Shown: positions 34,825-43,798, counted from the first letter of the stretch. The stretch: DNA of 64,000 bases from Paenibacillus sp. KS-LC4 (GCF_036894955.1 NZ_CP145905.1:3800501-3864500); one strand, 5' to 3'. Numbers and translations: made by a program. Notes: generated by a model not told the origin, from the sequence alone.

Positions 34825-36183
34825 CTACCTGACCATCATTGCTGCGTTTCCTGCTGTCAGCACGATTGTGACGGCGAGAAAGAACATGAGGCTGACAGCG
34901 GCCAATGCGGCAAATACATAAATCAGTGTCTTGCCAATCGTTTGCAGGCAGGCTACAATCGGCGAATCTCCAAGGGGCTGCATGACAGCAGCGCATACGT
35001 TGTAAATAAGCGCCAGCGTCATAATTTTGATCGCGGGAAAAGCACTTATAAACAGCAGCATAATGACGCCTGCTAGCCCGATTGCATTTTTCGCCAGCAT
35101 GGAAGCCGATATGACGGTATCCGCCGCATCCGAGAACATCCGACCGACGACAGGAACGAAGTTGCCCGTGACGAACTTGGCTGTTCGCATCGTTACACCA
35201 TCCGTTACCGCCCCCGTCGCCCCCTGCACAGAAACGACACCGAGGAAAATCGTAACTAGCGCGCCCAAAATGGTAATGCTGATGCTGCGCAGCAGATTAG
35301 CCAGCTGGGTCACCTTGAAGCGTTCCGTCATGGCGCTGACGATGTGCAAGATAGCCGAGAAGAACAAGAGCGGGAATACGAGCGTATAAACAAGCGTGCC
35401 TACGACATGAATCATAAAAATAATAAGCGGATGCAGTACCGACACCGTCACAACATTGCCCATCGACGCCAGCAGCGCGAGCAGCAGCGGAAGCATCGCC
35501 AGCATGAATTGAATCATGCTTTCAATCGCTTCCTTGGCATAGCCGATCGCTACGTTAAAGCTGTTAACCGTGATGATAAGGATGACCATGAAGGTAATCG
35601 AGTAAGCTACCTTGCTGACTGCATTGCGCTCGAAGGCGTTTTGCAGCGTTTCCAGCATCATGCTGAACACGGTCAGCGTGACGATTGTGACCAGCAGTTT
35701 GCCATTGTACAGCACCTCATGCAAAAAATAAGACAATAGTCCTTTGAGCACCGTTTCCAGCTTGAGCCCTTCTCCGCCCGGCAGCAGCATTTGGGCAAAG
35801 CTAGGCAGCTTCTGCTCAGGGAAAAATCCGCCATATTCATTTTTAAGCTGATTCCAGTATTTCTCCACCGCGTCCGTATCCATATCGTTCAGCCCGCTGC
35901 CGGTCAGCTGCCCAAGTGCGGCTTGCGCCTGCTGTGTTTGCTGCTGCACAGACTGCGATTGCTGGCTTTGCGGAGTCTGCTGCGGCTGGAACTGAGGAGA
36001 AGATGCCACCTGTGAAGCTAGCTGCTGGTAGGAAGTCGGCTCCGATTGCCGCTCTGACGTCGACGCAGCACGCGCTGCCGCCTCGGAGCTTGGCACAAGC
36101 AGCAATACGTACAAAACGGCTGTAAGCACCGTGAGCCAAATAGCGTTCGGCGGATAGAAGCTGCCAGCAAGCTTTATTCTCAA
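34825..36183 (-). CDS. spoIIIAE: Stage III sporulation protein AE
   Basis: A 452-residue polytopic membrane protein. An N-terminal signal-like helix (about 12-32, AIWLTVLTAVLYVLLLVPSS) precedes a Gln/Ser-rich linker, after which come about eight membrane segments, with LLALLASMGNVVTVSVLHPL, IVMLLFISAFPAIKIMTLAL. It is the core permease-like subunit of the feeding-tube channel. It starts at TTG after GGGGGAGG and overlaps the spoIIIAD stop by four bases. Confidence 0.93.
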   Translation of the reverse strand: MRIKLAGSFYPPNAIWLTVLTAVLYVLLLVPSSEAAARAASTSERQSEPTSYQQLASQVASSPQFQPQQTPQSQQSQSVQQQTQQAQAALGQLTGSGLNDMDTDAVEKYWNQLKNEYGGFFPEQKLPSFAQMLLPGGEGLKLETVLKGLLSYFLHEVLYNGKLLVTIVTLTVFSMMLETLQNAFERNAVSKVAYSITFMVILIITVNSFNVAIGYAKEAIESMIQFMLAMLPLLLALLASMGNVVTVSVLHPLIIFMIHVVGTLVYTLVFPLLFFSAILHIVSAMTERFKVTQLANLLRSISITILGALVTIFLGVVSVQGATGAVTDGVTMRTAKFVTGNFVPVVGRMFSDAADTVISASMLAKNAIGLAGVIMLLFISAFPAIKIMTLALIYNVCAAVMQPLGDSPIVACLQTIGKTLIYVFAALAAVSLMFFLAVTIVLTAGNAAMMVR

Positions 36184-36584
36184 CTGGCTCCTCCCCCTGT
36201 CGGCAGCAGATTGATGACTGTTTCGATAATGACGCTAATAATCGGCACCGCCATGACGAGAATTAATATTTTTCCAGCGAATTCGATTTTCGACGCGATG
36301 CTTTCCTGTCCGGCATCTCTAACAATTTGAGCGCCAAATTCAGCAATGTAGGCGATACCTATTATTTTCAGCACCGTCTTCAAATAAATTGAGGGAATGC
36401 CGGAGCGATTCGCTAAATCAGAAAGCACCGCAATAACGGAATCAATTTTGCCAAGCAGGAACAGAAAAATAAAGAGGCCGGTAAATGCCGCAAGCAGGAA
36501 GGCGAACAGCGGCTTTTGCTCTCGAACGACAAGGATGAGGACTGTTGCAATCAGCCCAAGACCGACGATTTGAATGATTTCCAC
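36180..36584 (-). CDS. spoIIIAD: Stage III sporulation protein AD
   Basis: A 134-residue protein with four likely membrane helices, including LIATVLILVVREQKPLFAFL and ILILVMAVPIISVIIETVIN. It has the AD-family segment LKIIGIAYIAEFGAQIVRDAG, similar to membrane components of type III secretion. It forms part of the SpoIIIA channel with AE and AC. Order and overlaps match Bacillus. Confidence 0.93.
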   Translation of the reverse strand: MEIIQIVGLGLIATVLILVVREQKPLFAFLLAAFTGLFIFLFLLGKIDSVIAVLSDLANRSGIPSIYLKTVLKIIGIAYIAEFGAQIVRDAGQESIASKIEFAGKILILVMAVPIISVIIETVINLLPTGGGAS

Positions 36585-36620
36585 TTCGCTTCACCTACTT
36601 GCGGCTTCTCTTCAAGCTAG

Positions 36621-36824
36621 CTACTGGAACAGAAAAATCGTTTTAATTTCCTGAAACAGCTCGTTCAGCATACGTACAACCATAAACAACACAACAACAA
36701 AGCCGATTAGTGTTACCCAATGCGCCATATCTTCCTTCCCCATCTGCTTAAGCACCGTATGAATCATCGCAATGATAATTCCGATACCGGCTATTTGGAA
36801 AATGGCGCTCACATCCATATTCAT
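36621..36824 (-). CDS. spoIIIAC: Stage III sporulation protein AC
   Basis: A 67-residue protein with two membrane helices (FQIAGIGIIIAMIHTVLKQ, WVTLIGFVVVLFMVVRML) joined by a polar GKEDMAHW loop. This is the normal size and layout of SpoIIIAC, a small subunit of the SpoIIIA channel. The gene lies between AB and AD with gaps of 15 and 36 bp. Confidence 0.93.
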   Translation of the reverse strand: MNMDVSAIFQIAGIGIIIAMIHTVLKQMGKEDMAHWVTLIGFVVVLFMVVRMLNELFQEIKTIFLFQ

Positions 36825-36839
36825 TTCCGCGGCACCCCA

Positions 36840-37358
36840 TTAAACCATCAAAATAACGAGCAGCACGGCAATTAAAACGCCGAGGCTTTTCCACATCGTC
36901 TCATACCTCGCCTGATCCTCCCGTGCCGATTCTTCCTCCTCCTTCAGTTGAATGAGCGCCAGCCTCAAATGCTTGAGCTGATCCTCACGATCGCTTAAAC
37001 CGAGTGTCGAGCCAAGTCGGATCAGCACCGCCTGCTCGTTACTGCGCATGGCCGTTGCCCCCCAAATCTCTCGAATGGCTCGTTCCCAGCTCTCGCGAAA
37101 GGAAAGCCCTTCGTCGCTCGCAAGCCCTTCGGAGGCAAGCATCAGCATCCGGTTAAGTGGAAATGGAACAAATGCTGCGGTTCGGGATAGCGCCTCCGGC
37201 AGCGGTGTATGCCCGTAGCCAATTTCGGTTTCAAGCTTCTGCAGCGCATGAGCGGTCTGACGAAGCTGCCGAGGCCGTGCGGCAAAACGCGCTGCCTGCT
37301 GAAAGCCCAGCATCGTTCCGGCGAACAAAATCAGCAGCGCGCCAAGCAGCTTCAGCAC
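36840..37358 (-). CDS. spoIIIAB: Stage III sporulation protein AB
   Basis: A 172-residue protein, like Bacillus SpoIIIAB in length. One helix at the N-terminus (LKLLGALLILFAGTMLGF) and one at the C-terminus (LGVLIAVLLVILMV) flank a soluble GspF-like helical domain (LRQTAHALQKLETEIGYGHTP, RESWERAIREIWG). It starts at GTG 37358, overlapping the TGA of spoIIIAA, so translation is probably coupled. A longer frame to 37460 is not used. Confidence 0.91.
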   Translation of the reverse strand: MLKLLGALLILFAGTMLGFQQAARFAARPRQLRQTAHALQKLETEIGYGHTPLPEALSRTAAFVPFPLNRMLMLASEGLASDEGLSFRESWERAIREIWGATAMRSNEQAVLIRLGSTLGLSDREDQLKHLRLALIQLKEEEESAREDQARYETMWKSLGVLIAVLLVILMV

Positions 37359-38407
37359 ATGGCATCGCCCCGCATCAGCCCGGAAAATAGCGGCGCAGCA
37401 TCTTGGGCTAATCGCGGCACAGCTGTTGTTGGCTCGCGCGCTGCCCAGCCTCTTACACAAGCCTCTGCCGTAAGTACTCGGTGCATAATGCCCGAAGGAG
37501 TTCGGCGCAGCTCGACAATGAGGGAGAATGCCCCTTCCTCTAGCAGCGAGCGCAATACAGGCCGTCCTCTCGCATCCTCGGCATCATACGCATGGGCTGT
37601 CGCAATGACGCTGACTCCGGCATGGCTGGCTTCCCGAATCGCCTCGCCATCCTCAGGCCTGCCAATTTCATCCGCAATAATGACATCCGGCGACATCGAG
37701 CGCAGCAGCATCATCATTCCTTCCGCCTTCGGACAAGCATCCATGACGTCGCTGCGCGGCCCAATATCAAAGGTGGGAATTCCCCTCACACAAGCAGCTA
37801 TTTCGGAGCGCTCGTCCACAATTGCCACTTTCTTGCCCGGCCAGCCAGCCGTCTCCCCGCCTCCCCATAAACCGTAGCTGACCGATCTTGCTATATCGCG
37901 AACGAGCGTCGTCTTGCCCTGCTGGGGCGGGGCGAGCACCAATGTGGAGCGAATCGTTTTGCGCGATCGGTCGAGCAGCTTCGGCATGAGCGGAGTTGCC
38001 GAGCCGGGAACCTCCCTGGCAATCCGAATATTAAAAGCGCCTATTTCACGAATGCCGCGTACGCTGCCGTTATCGAGAACGGTACGCCCTGCGAGTCCAA
38101 CCCGATGTCCCCCTGCGACTGTAATGAAGCCCCGCCTGAGCTCCTCCTCCATCGCATACAAGGAATAATTGGTCATCCGCTCCAGCAGCTTGCGGCAAAG
38201 GTCAGCAGTAGGCTTGTACGCTCCGCCTGCTTGGGCCCCGAGCGTGCCATCAATTGCAGCGAAACGCGATTGGCCTGCCATGCCAATTTCCAGCGGGCGC
38301 CCTTCGCGAATCCGTATCTCTTCCAGCTGCTCCTGAACCTCCGCTGGCAGCCGTTCCAATATCGCTTTCAGCTCTAGCGGCAGCAAATGCGTAATGCGGC
38401 TAAGCAT
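37352..38407 (-). CDS. spoIIIAA: Stage III sporulation protein AA, ATPase
   Basis: A 351-residue secretion-type ATPase thought to power the feeding-tube channel. Walker A is APPQQGKTTLVRD near residue 180, with IVDERSEIAA after it and ADEIGRPEDGEAI as the Walker B region. ATAHAYDAEDARGRPVLR near residue 290 is a family motif. The ATG follows GGGAG, and a sigma-E-like promoter lies 38 bases upstream. It heads the eight-gene spoIIIA operon. Confidence 0.95.
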   Translation of the reverse strand: MLSRITHLLPLELKAILERLPAEVQEQLEEIRIREGRPLEIGMAGQSRFAAIDGTLGAQAGGAYKPTADLCRKLLERMTNYSLYAMEEELRRGFITVAGGHRVGLAGRTVLDNGSVRGIREIGAFNIRIAREVPGSATPLMPKLLDRSRKTIRSTLVLAPPQQGKTTLVRDIARSVSYGLWGGGETAGWPGKKVAIVDERSEIAACVRGIPTFDIGPRSDVMDACPKAEGMMMLLRSMSPDVIIADEIGRPEDGEAIREASHAGVSVIATAHAYDAEDARGRPVLRSLLEEGAFSLIVELRRTPSGIMHRVLTAEACVRGWAAREPTTAVPRLAQDAAPLFSGLMRGDAMC

Positions 38408-38445
38408 GCGTTCATCACTCCCGGATGTTTGTCCTTTGTCCTTTA

Positions 38446-38472
38446 ATATGTATGCTTGGCCAGCTAAAATAT
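38446..38472 (-). promoter_or_regulatory. Candidate sigma-E promoter of spoIIIA
   Basis: On the minus strand ATATTTT (38466-38472), then CATACATAT (38446-38454), with 15 bases between ATA and CATAC. Both elements match sigma-E consensus well, and spoIIIA is a known sigma-E operon in Bacillus. Confidence 0.8.
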
Positions 38473-38512
38473 GTCCACCTGGATCGAAATTGCTAGATTA
38501 GATTTATTTAAC

Positions 38513-38541
38513 TAGGCGTAAAGCAGCTCCTTTTACGAGGC
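38513..38541. repeat. Short palindromic element also seen at 8.37-8.40 kb
   Basis: TAGGCGTAAAGCAGCTCCTTTTACGAGGC resembles the reverse complement of the element upstream of bkdAA (TAGGCGTAAAGG-GCAGC-CCTTTTAC). Both have GTAAA and TTTAC arms around a GCAGC centre. It lies between yqhV and spoIIIAA in a 186-bp gap. Confidence 0.35.
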
Positions 38542-38593
38542 AAGCTGCACCATTTAGAATTAGCTCTCATGCTTGGCACGGCGCTATTTCTCG

Positions 38594-38860
38594 TTATTTT
38601 TTCAAAATACCAATCATTAGACATAGAATGCCCGCCGCTACCCAGAGAAATTTGCTATAGGACAGCTTGTCTGCGAGCCCTACCAAACCAATCGTCGTAG
38701 TCGCAATCAATATAAGCGGCCCGACCATCGCCAAAGAGGAATTAACGACCAGCGCCTTGTCGATCTGATTGAGCTTAAGCATAATAATTGCCGCGCAAAT
38801 TTCGATGGTTCCCGAGGCAAGGCGCAAGGAGGCCATTGCCAGCACGATTTTATTCAGCAT
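38594..38860 (-). CDS. YqhV-like small membrane protein (DUF2619)
   Basis: An 88-residue protein with three hydrophobic segments (IVLAMASLRLASGTIEICAA, LAMVGPLILIATTTIGLVGL, and LWVAAGILCLMIGIL). This matches DUF2619, whose Bacillus member YqhV is encoded just upstream of spoIIIAA, as here. Sigma-E expression has been reported for that region in Bacillus. No catalytic motif is seen; function unknown. GGAGG precedes the ATG. Confidence 0.85.
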   Translation of the reverse strand: MLNKIVLAMASLRLASGTIEICAAIIMLKLNQIDKALVVNSSLAMVGPLILIATTTIGLVGLADKLSYSKFLWVAAGILCLMIGILKK

Positions 38861-39022
38861 AAAAATCCACCTCCACCCTTGTCCGGCCGACCTGCTTCTA
38901 GCTTATGCAGCAGACCTCCGTATTCATAACCTCTGTGCACCGGGACACATGCCTAGAAGAAGGTGCATATATTGCAGGCATAAGGCTAGGAGAAGTTAAC
39001 GTAAAGAAAGGCGGATAATGAC

Positions 39023-39739
39023 ATGCAGGTTGAGGTCATATCAAGCGTGAACGAAGCCAGCCAGACGCGCTTTCATCATAAAACAGCCATCGTTGTTGAT
39101 GTATTGCGGGCTGGAAGCACGATTGTGACGGCGCTTGCCGCGGGGGCCGAAGCCATTATTCCAGCGGAAACGGTCATGGAGGCTAAAGCAGCACAGATGG
39201 CGGGGGACTTATTAGGGGGAGAACGATTTTGTCGAAAAATATCCGGCTTTGACCTTGGCAATTCGCCTGACGAATATGAAGCCGCAGCGGTTCGCTCCCG
39301 CCGTATTATATTAACGACAACGAACGGAACACGCGCGCTGCAAAAATCCGCCCGTGCCGATTATGTATTGACAGCAGCGCTAATGAACGCCACTGCCTGT
39401 GCCCGCGCAGCGCTAGCGCTGCGGCGCGATATCGTCATTTTATGCGCGGGCTATAATGATGCGTTTGCTGCCGAGGATGGCTTTGGCGCCGGGCTGCTGC
39501 TTGAACAGATGACGCAGGCAGGCATGAACGCTTTGGAGCTGGATGACTTCGCACTCGCCTTGCTGGGCTTCTATCGCAGCCGCAGTGCTTACGCACTTGA
39601 AACACTCGCCTCTGGCGCAACCGGCAAGCGGCTGCTTAAGCTTGGACTCCAGCAGGATATTGAGACATGCGCACAAGTTGATATTTATAAAGACGTTCCC
39701 ATACTGCAAGGAGAGAAGCTTGTGCTGCTTAAGCCTTGA
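39023..39739 (+). CDS. comB: 2-phosphosulfolactate phosphatase ComB
   Basis: A 238-residue ComB-family enzyme. It hydrolyses 2-phosphosulfolactate to sulfolactate, a step of coenzyme M synthesis in methanogens and of sulfolactate formation in Bacillus spores. IVVDVLRAGSTIVTALAAGA carries the conserved Asp, GFDLGNSPDEY the substrate-binding segment and TTTNGTRAL a family signature; ILCAGYNDAFAAEDGFGAG follows. AAGGCGG precedes the ATG. No other gene of the pathway is in the window. It faces opposite to spoIIIA. Confidence 0.88.
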   Translation: MQVEVISSVNEASQTRFHHKTAIVVDVLRAGSTIVTALAAGAEAIIPAETVMEAKAAQMAGDLLGGERFCRKISGFDLGNSPDEYEAAAVRSRRIILTTTNGTRALQKSARADYVLTAALMNATACARAALALRRDIVILCAGYNDAFAAEDGFGAGLLLEQMTQAGMNALELDDFALALLGFYRSRSAYALETLASGATGKRLLKLGLQQDIETCAQVDIYKDVPILQGEKLVLLKP

Positions 39740-39749
39740 TTACACCATA

Positions 39750-39796
39750 AATAAGGCAGACCCCGGCGAGAAAATCACCCGCTAGTCTGCCTTATT
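39750..39796. terminator. Bidirectional terminator between comB and the kinase-like gene
   Basis: AATAAGGCAGAC (39750-39761) pairs perfectly with GTCTGCCTTATT (39785-39796) over a 23-base loop, between convergent genes. T-runs are weak, so it may act as a transcript 3' end on either strand. Confidence 0.65.
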
Positions 39797-39809
39797 CACT
39801 TGTCGACTG

Positions 39810-40667
39810 CTACTCCAGTACAAGCGACTTATTGATATATTTATTTTCTATTATTTTGAAATTTATACGTTTGATCGTTGACTCGTCTTTAGGGACTGGC
39901 GCGAATCTATAGAGCAACAGCCATCTGAGACACGCAATAGCTTCAAAGATGAGCAATTCTTCCTTATTATATTCAATTTGTGCCAAATACGCATTTTGGA
40001 ATAACGCAGCTAATTGCTCCCCATTGTATAAATAAATTAAAAAGCTCGTCCAGGCAAAATCATATCTGATATCCCCTAGTTGCCCATTGGTCCAGTCGAT
40101 TATTGTGTATCTCCCTTGATTTTCCACTACGTTGCCTAAGTTGAAATCACCGTGGATAAAGTTATTTTGCTGCAAATCCGAGCCATTTATTAGCCTTATT
40201 AAATTCGTATAGATATCTGGATGCTCTTCAATTTGCGGGTAAAAATAACGAATAAAATCGTATTTTCTATGAAGCGGAGGCGCTAAGTCCTGATCGGATA
40301 CTTTATGGATGTCCAACAATAAATGAGCCAAATTTTCTACTTGTTGATTTTTCATTTTAGAAAGCGGGCTGCCATCATAGCTGGTTAACAGCGCTTTATG
40401 CCCAGAAGCGGTATAGCCCCATCCGTAAGCAGTGGAAACAGAAATGCCCCTATTTCGAAGTGCTTGCAGCAGAATATATTGAAAATGCACATCAGGATCG
40501 GAATCCTTGTTCCATATTTTTAGAACGAAGCTGCCTGCATCAGACGAAAATTTCCACACATTAGCCTCCAGACCCCCCTGCATGCTGCTGCAAGCTAGTT
40601 CTTGCTTCAGCAGCTCATTCATGAAGCTCGTGCTGTCAGCCCAAATGATTTCCCTTAAGCACTCCAA
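39810..40667 (-). CDS. Aminoglycoside phosphotransferase (APH)-fold kinase
   Basis: A 285-residue kinase of the APH/choline-kinase fold. FVLKIWNKD holds the ATP-binding lysine, FIHGDFNLGNVV the catalytic aspartate (HGDxxxxN) and IIDWTNGQLGDIRYD the metal-binding aspartate. Members include antibiotic kinases, homoserine kinases and spore coat CotS-like proteins, and the substrate cannot be told here. I prefer the TTG at 40667 after AAGGAAGG; a frame to 40697 has no ribosome binding site. A terminator hairpin lies after it. Confidence 0.78.
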   Translation of the reverse strand: MECLREIIWADSTSFMNELLKQELACSSMQGGLEANVWKFSSDAGSFVLKIWNKDSDPDVHFQYILLQALRNRGISVSTAYGWGYTASGHKALLTSYDGSPLSKMKNQQVENLAHLLLDIHKVSDQDLAPPLHRKYDFIRYFYPQIEEHPDIYTNLIRLINGSDLQQNNFIHGDFNLGNVVENQGRYTIIDWTNGQLGDIRYDFAWTSFLIYLYNGEQLAALFQNAYLAQIEYNKEELLIFEAIACLRWLLLYRFAPVPKDESTIKRINFKIIENKYINKSLVLE

Positions 40668-40744
40668 ACCAATCACCCCTTCCTTTTGCTTCATCATATC
40701 TGATTTTAGCTGATCCGTACTACTCTATATCCCCTCCGAGGTGC

Positions 40745-40779
40745 AAAAAAAAGGCAAAGAGCGTATGCTCCTTGCCTTT
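40745..40779 (-). terminator. Terminator after the aspartokinase gene
   Basis: On the minus strand AAGGCAAGGAGC pairs with GCTCTTTGCCTT (one G-T pair) across ATAC, followed by a T-run of six or more. It lies 33 bases after the stop of the aspartokinase gene. Confidence 0.88.
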
Positions 40780-40811
40780 ACCCTTATGTCGCTTGCGTTT
40801 ATGAAAGTCGT

Positions 40812-42065
40812 CTAACGACGATCCTGCGGCCCGCCAACGAAAGCTTGCTCAGCTGTGTCCAAACCGTATGCCGTATGCAGCGCACGAACTACTTCTTGAA
40901 GTGGTTCAGCATCAATAACGCAGGAAAGTCTGATTTCAGACGTGCTAACCATCTTAATGCTGATGCCCAGACCCGAAATCGCTGCAAACATCGTAGCAGC
41001 AACGCCTGGATTGCTGACCATGCCAGCGCCAACGATTGACACTTTAACCAAATTGTCTTCGGAAGTTACCTTGCTGTACGGGAGCTCTCCGTGCAAATTT
41101 TCAATGACTGCAACCGCTTTGTCTTTATCATCGAGCGAGAGCGTGAAGGAGAAGTCGGCTGTGCCGTCCTGTACGCCGCTTTGCACAATAATATCTACAT
41201 CCACGCCATTGTTTGCAAGCGCGCCAAATACTGTCGCGAGCACGCCTGGCAAATCTGGAACGCCCAGAATACTGATTCTAGCTACATTTTTATCGAATGC
41301 AATACCGCGAACGACAGCGCCTTGTTCCATCGTTACTTCCTCCTTTACACTTGTACCTTCGTTGTAGGTAAAGCTTGAACGAACGACCAGCTTTACATTG
41401 TAATGCTTCGCGTATTCAACTGCACGCGGATGAAGCACAGCCGCTCCCAGATGGGCAAGCTCCAGCATTTCATCATACGAAATTTCATCCAGCTTGCGAG
41501 CGCACTTCACAACGCGTGGATCGGTCGAATAAATACCATCCACATCGGTGTAAATCTCGCACACATCCGCATTAAGCGCAGCCGCCAGTGCAACCGCCGT
41601 CGTATCGGAGCCGCCGCGTCCCAACGTCGTAATATCGCCATCCTCGGACATGCCTTGAAAACCGGCTACGATAACAATATGACCAGCATCCACTTCCTTG
41701 AGCATGCGATCCGTACGAATATCTGTAATTTTCGCTTTGCTGTGTATAGCATCTGTACGAATTCCCGCCTGCCAGCCTGTTAACGAAACGGCATGGTGTC
41801 CCAGCTGGTGAATCGTCATCGACAAAAGCGCTACCGATATTTGCTCGCCTGTCGTAAGCAGCATATCCATCTCGCGCGCTGGCGGATTAGGATTAAGCAG
41901 CTTCGATTGGTCGATCAGATCGTCGGTTGTATCCCCCATTGCTGATACAACAACAACAACATCGTGTCCCGCCTGCCTATTTTCAATAATTCGTTTTGCT
42001 ACCCGTTGCATCCGCTCCGGCGTTCCCACCGAGCTTCCGCCAAACTTCATCACTATAAACGACAA
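40812..42065 (-). CDS. lysC: Aspartate kinase
   Basis: A 417-residue aspartokinase phosphorylating aspartate, the first step to lysine, threonine, methionine and dipicolinate. Motifs: IVMKFGGSSVGT at the N-terminus, TTLGRGGSDTTAVALAAAL near 160, then two ACT regulatory domains after residue 260 (ISILGVPDLPGVLATVF, VSIVGAGMVSNPGVAA). I use the TTG at 42065 after GGGAG, which gives the usual MxFIVMKFGGSS opening; a frame to 42158 adds 31 residues without support. No lysine riboswitch is seen upstream. Confidence 0.92.
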   Translation of the reverse strand: MSFIVMKFGGSSVGTPERMQRVAKRIIENRQAGHDVVVVVSAMGDTTDDLIDQSKLLNPNPPAREMDMLLTTGEQISVALLSMTIHQLGHHAVSLTGWQAGIRTDAIHSKAKITDIRTDRMLKEVDAGHIVIVAGFQGMSEDGDITTLGRGGSDTTAVALAAALNADVCEIYTDVDGIYSTDPRVVKCARKLDEISYDEMLELAHLGAAVLHPRAVEYAKHYNVKLVVRSSFTYNEGTSVKEEVTMEQGAVVRGIAFDKNVARISILGVPDLPGVLATVFGALANNGVDVDIIVQSGVQDGTADFSFTLSLDDKDKAVAVIENLHGELPYSKVTSEDNLVKVSIVGAGMVSNPGVAATMFAAISGLGISIKMVSTSEIRLSCVIDAEPLQEVVRALHTAYGLDTAEQAFVGGPQDRR

Positions 42066-42181
42066 AGCTGACTCACTCCCAACCTTGACATATACATACA
42101 AGTTAATATTATAGCACAACCGCAGCACATCTGGGTATATCCCATCACAAAAATACAAGCAACCTTCACAGCTTAAGCACG

Positions 42182-43015
42182 CTACCTAGATACGTCGGTG
42201 TCGAAATATTTTTTTGAAATTTCCAAATAAGTACCGTCCTTTTTCATAGCTGCAAGCGCCCCATTGACGGCTAGAACAAGCTCATCATGCCCTTTCGTAA
42301 ACAGAGCGCCGCTTGCAGTCGCCTCTGACATTTCATCCACAATTTTGATCGGCATCTCTGGCTGGCGATGCTTTAAATCCAAATACGTCAACGCATCATT
42401 TACCGTTGCATCGACTTCTCCTGTCAGCAGCAAAGATATTGCCTCATCAAAGCCAGTGGCAGGCACAATTTCTGCGCCGTACCGCTGTGCGATATCAAAC
42501 AAATTGCTTCGCAGCGCTTGCGCCGCCTTTTTCCCGTTTAAGTCCGAAAGCCTCTTAACGTCCATATTATCCTGCTTTACAAGCAGCACAATATGAGAGT
42601 AAATATACGGATCGGAAAACTGATATTGCTCCAGTCGATCCTCTCGGATACTGACTTGATTAAAAACAACATCAAATGCATTCTCATCCAGTCCCGTAAA
42701 AATTTCATCCCATGGCGTTTCAATAAAATCAGGCTCCACGCCAATACGTTTGCATATTTCCTCTGCTATCTCTACATCGAATCCGACAAGCTTTCCGTTT
42801 TCGTCATGATAAGAAAAAGGGACATACGTTCCTTCCGTTCCAATTCGCAGCGTGCCCCTTGCTTGAACAGCCTCCAGCGCGTTTGGACCACTAGGGGCAG
42901 CAGACTCCGCACCTGCAGCGGGCTTAATCGTTTCTTGCCGCTCCGGTCCCGTGCTACATGCCACCACCAAAAACCAACAGGCCAGCAGCAAAAAAACAAA
43001 GCTATTTCTTGCCAT
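42182..43015 (-). CDS. Amino-acid-type solute-binding lipoprotein
   Basis: A 277-residue extracytoplasmic binding protein of the SBP_bac_3 family. A signal peptide ends in the lipobox LVVACS, with Cys20 as lipid anchor. The mature protein has LRIGTEGTYVPFSYHDENGKL, FDVEIAEEICKRIGVEPDFI and VFNQVSIREDRLEQYQFSDPY, which is typical of polar amino-acid or cystine receptors. No permease or ATPase gene is adjacent, so it is an orphan receptor or pairs with a transporter elsewhere. It lies 116 bp before the aspartokinase gene on the same strand. Confidence 0.88.
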   Translation of the reverse strand: MARNSFVFLLLACWFLVVACSTGPERQETIKPAAGAESAAPSGPNALEAVQARGTLRIGTEGTYVPFSYHDENGKLVGFDVEIAEEICKRIGVEPDFIETPWDEIFTGLDENAFDVVFNQVSIREDRLEQYQFSDPYIYSHIVLLVKQDNMDVKRLSDLNGKKAAQALRSNLFDIAQRYGAEIVPATGFDEAISLLLTGEVDATVNDALTYLDLKHRQPEMPIKIVDEMSEATASGALFTKGHDELVLAVNGALAAMKKDGTYLEISKKYFDTDVSR

Positions 43016-43172
43016 TCCCTCTACTCCCCTACGTAATCCCCAGATGCATGAGCTTAACTATTATATTGAATGTTACAATAGCAGGCCTTTATTCATCAAT
43101 GCTTTTTACGAGAAAATGAGAAAAAAGCTGCTTCAAGGGGTGTGGCCCCTTGAAGCAGCTGATCGCCATCTC

Positions 43173-43730
43173 CTATGCGCGGGAAATGTATTTTCCTTCG
43201 CGTGTATCAATCAACAGCACATCATCCTCATTGATAAACAATGGAACCTGTACGTTGTGTCCCGTTTGAAGCTTCGCATTTTTCGTTGCGCCGGTAGCCG
43301 TGTTGCCTTTAATGCCTGGCTCGGTCTCAACAACCTTCAGCTCAACGCTGTTCGGCATTTGAATACCGATAATTTCGCCTTGGTAGCTCGAAATGTTTAC
43401 CGTCATGTTCTCGATCAGGAAGTTGATTTCCCATTTCAGCTGCGATTCGTTCAGTTCGAACTGATCGTAGGTTTCATTGTCCATGAACGTGTATTCGGAG
43501 CCGGAGTTGTACAAGTATTGAACCGCACGGTTTTCAATGATCGCACGAGCAAGCGACTCGCCTGCACGGAACGTTTTCTCTACAACGTTGCCGTTGCGGA
43601 GGTTTTTCAGCTTGGAGCGTACGAATGCCGCGCCTTTGCCTGGCTTAACGTGCTGGAAATCGGTTACGGAGAAAATGTCTCCATCTACTTCAATTGTTAA
43701 CCCTGTTTTAAAATCATTTACTGAAATCAC
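43173..43730 (-). CDS. efp: Translation elongation factor P
   Basis: A 185-residue three-domain EF-P, which helps the ribosome make proline-proline bonds. The loop PGKGAAFVR places the modified lysine at residue 32. The rest follows the family: [18 protein letters not shown] and [22 protein letters not shown] segments (here [10 protein letters not shown]). The start is GTG after AGGAGG. It is followed on the chromosome by pepP upstream, as in Bacillus. Confidence 0.95.
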   Translation of the reverse strand: MISVNDFKTGLTIEVDGDIFSVTDFQHVKPGKGAAFVRSKLKNLRNGNVVEKTFRAGESLARAIIENRAVQYLYNSGSEYTFMDNETYDQFELNESQLKWEINFLIENMTVNISSYQGEIIGIQMPNSVELKVVETEPGIKGNTATGATKNAKLQTGHNVQVPLFINEDDVLLIDTREGKYISRA

Positions 43731-43798
43731 TGCTGATTACCTCCTGGGATTAGAAAAATAGCAAGCTTGGTCGTGCTTTTTACCGCTGTCACCGCGAA

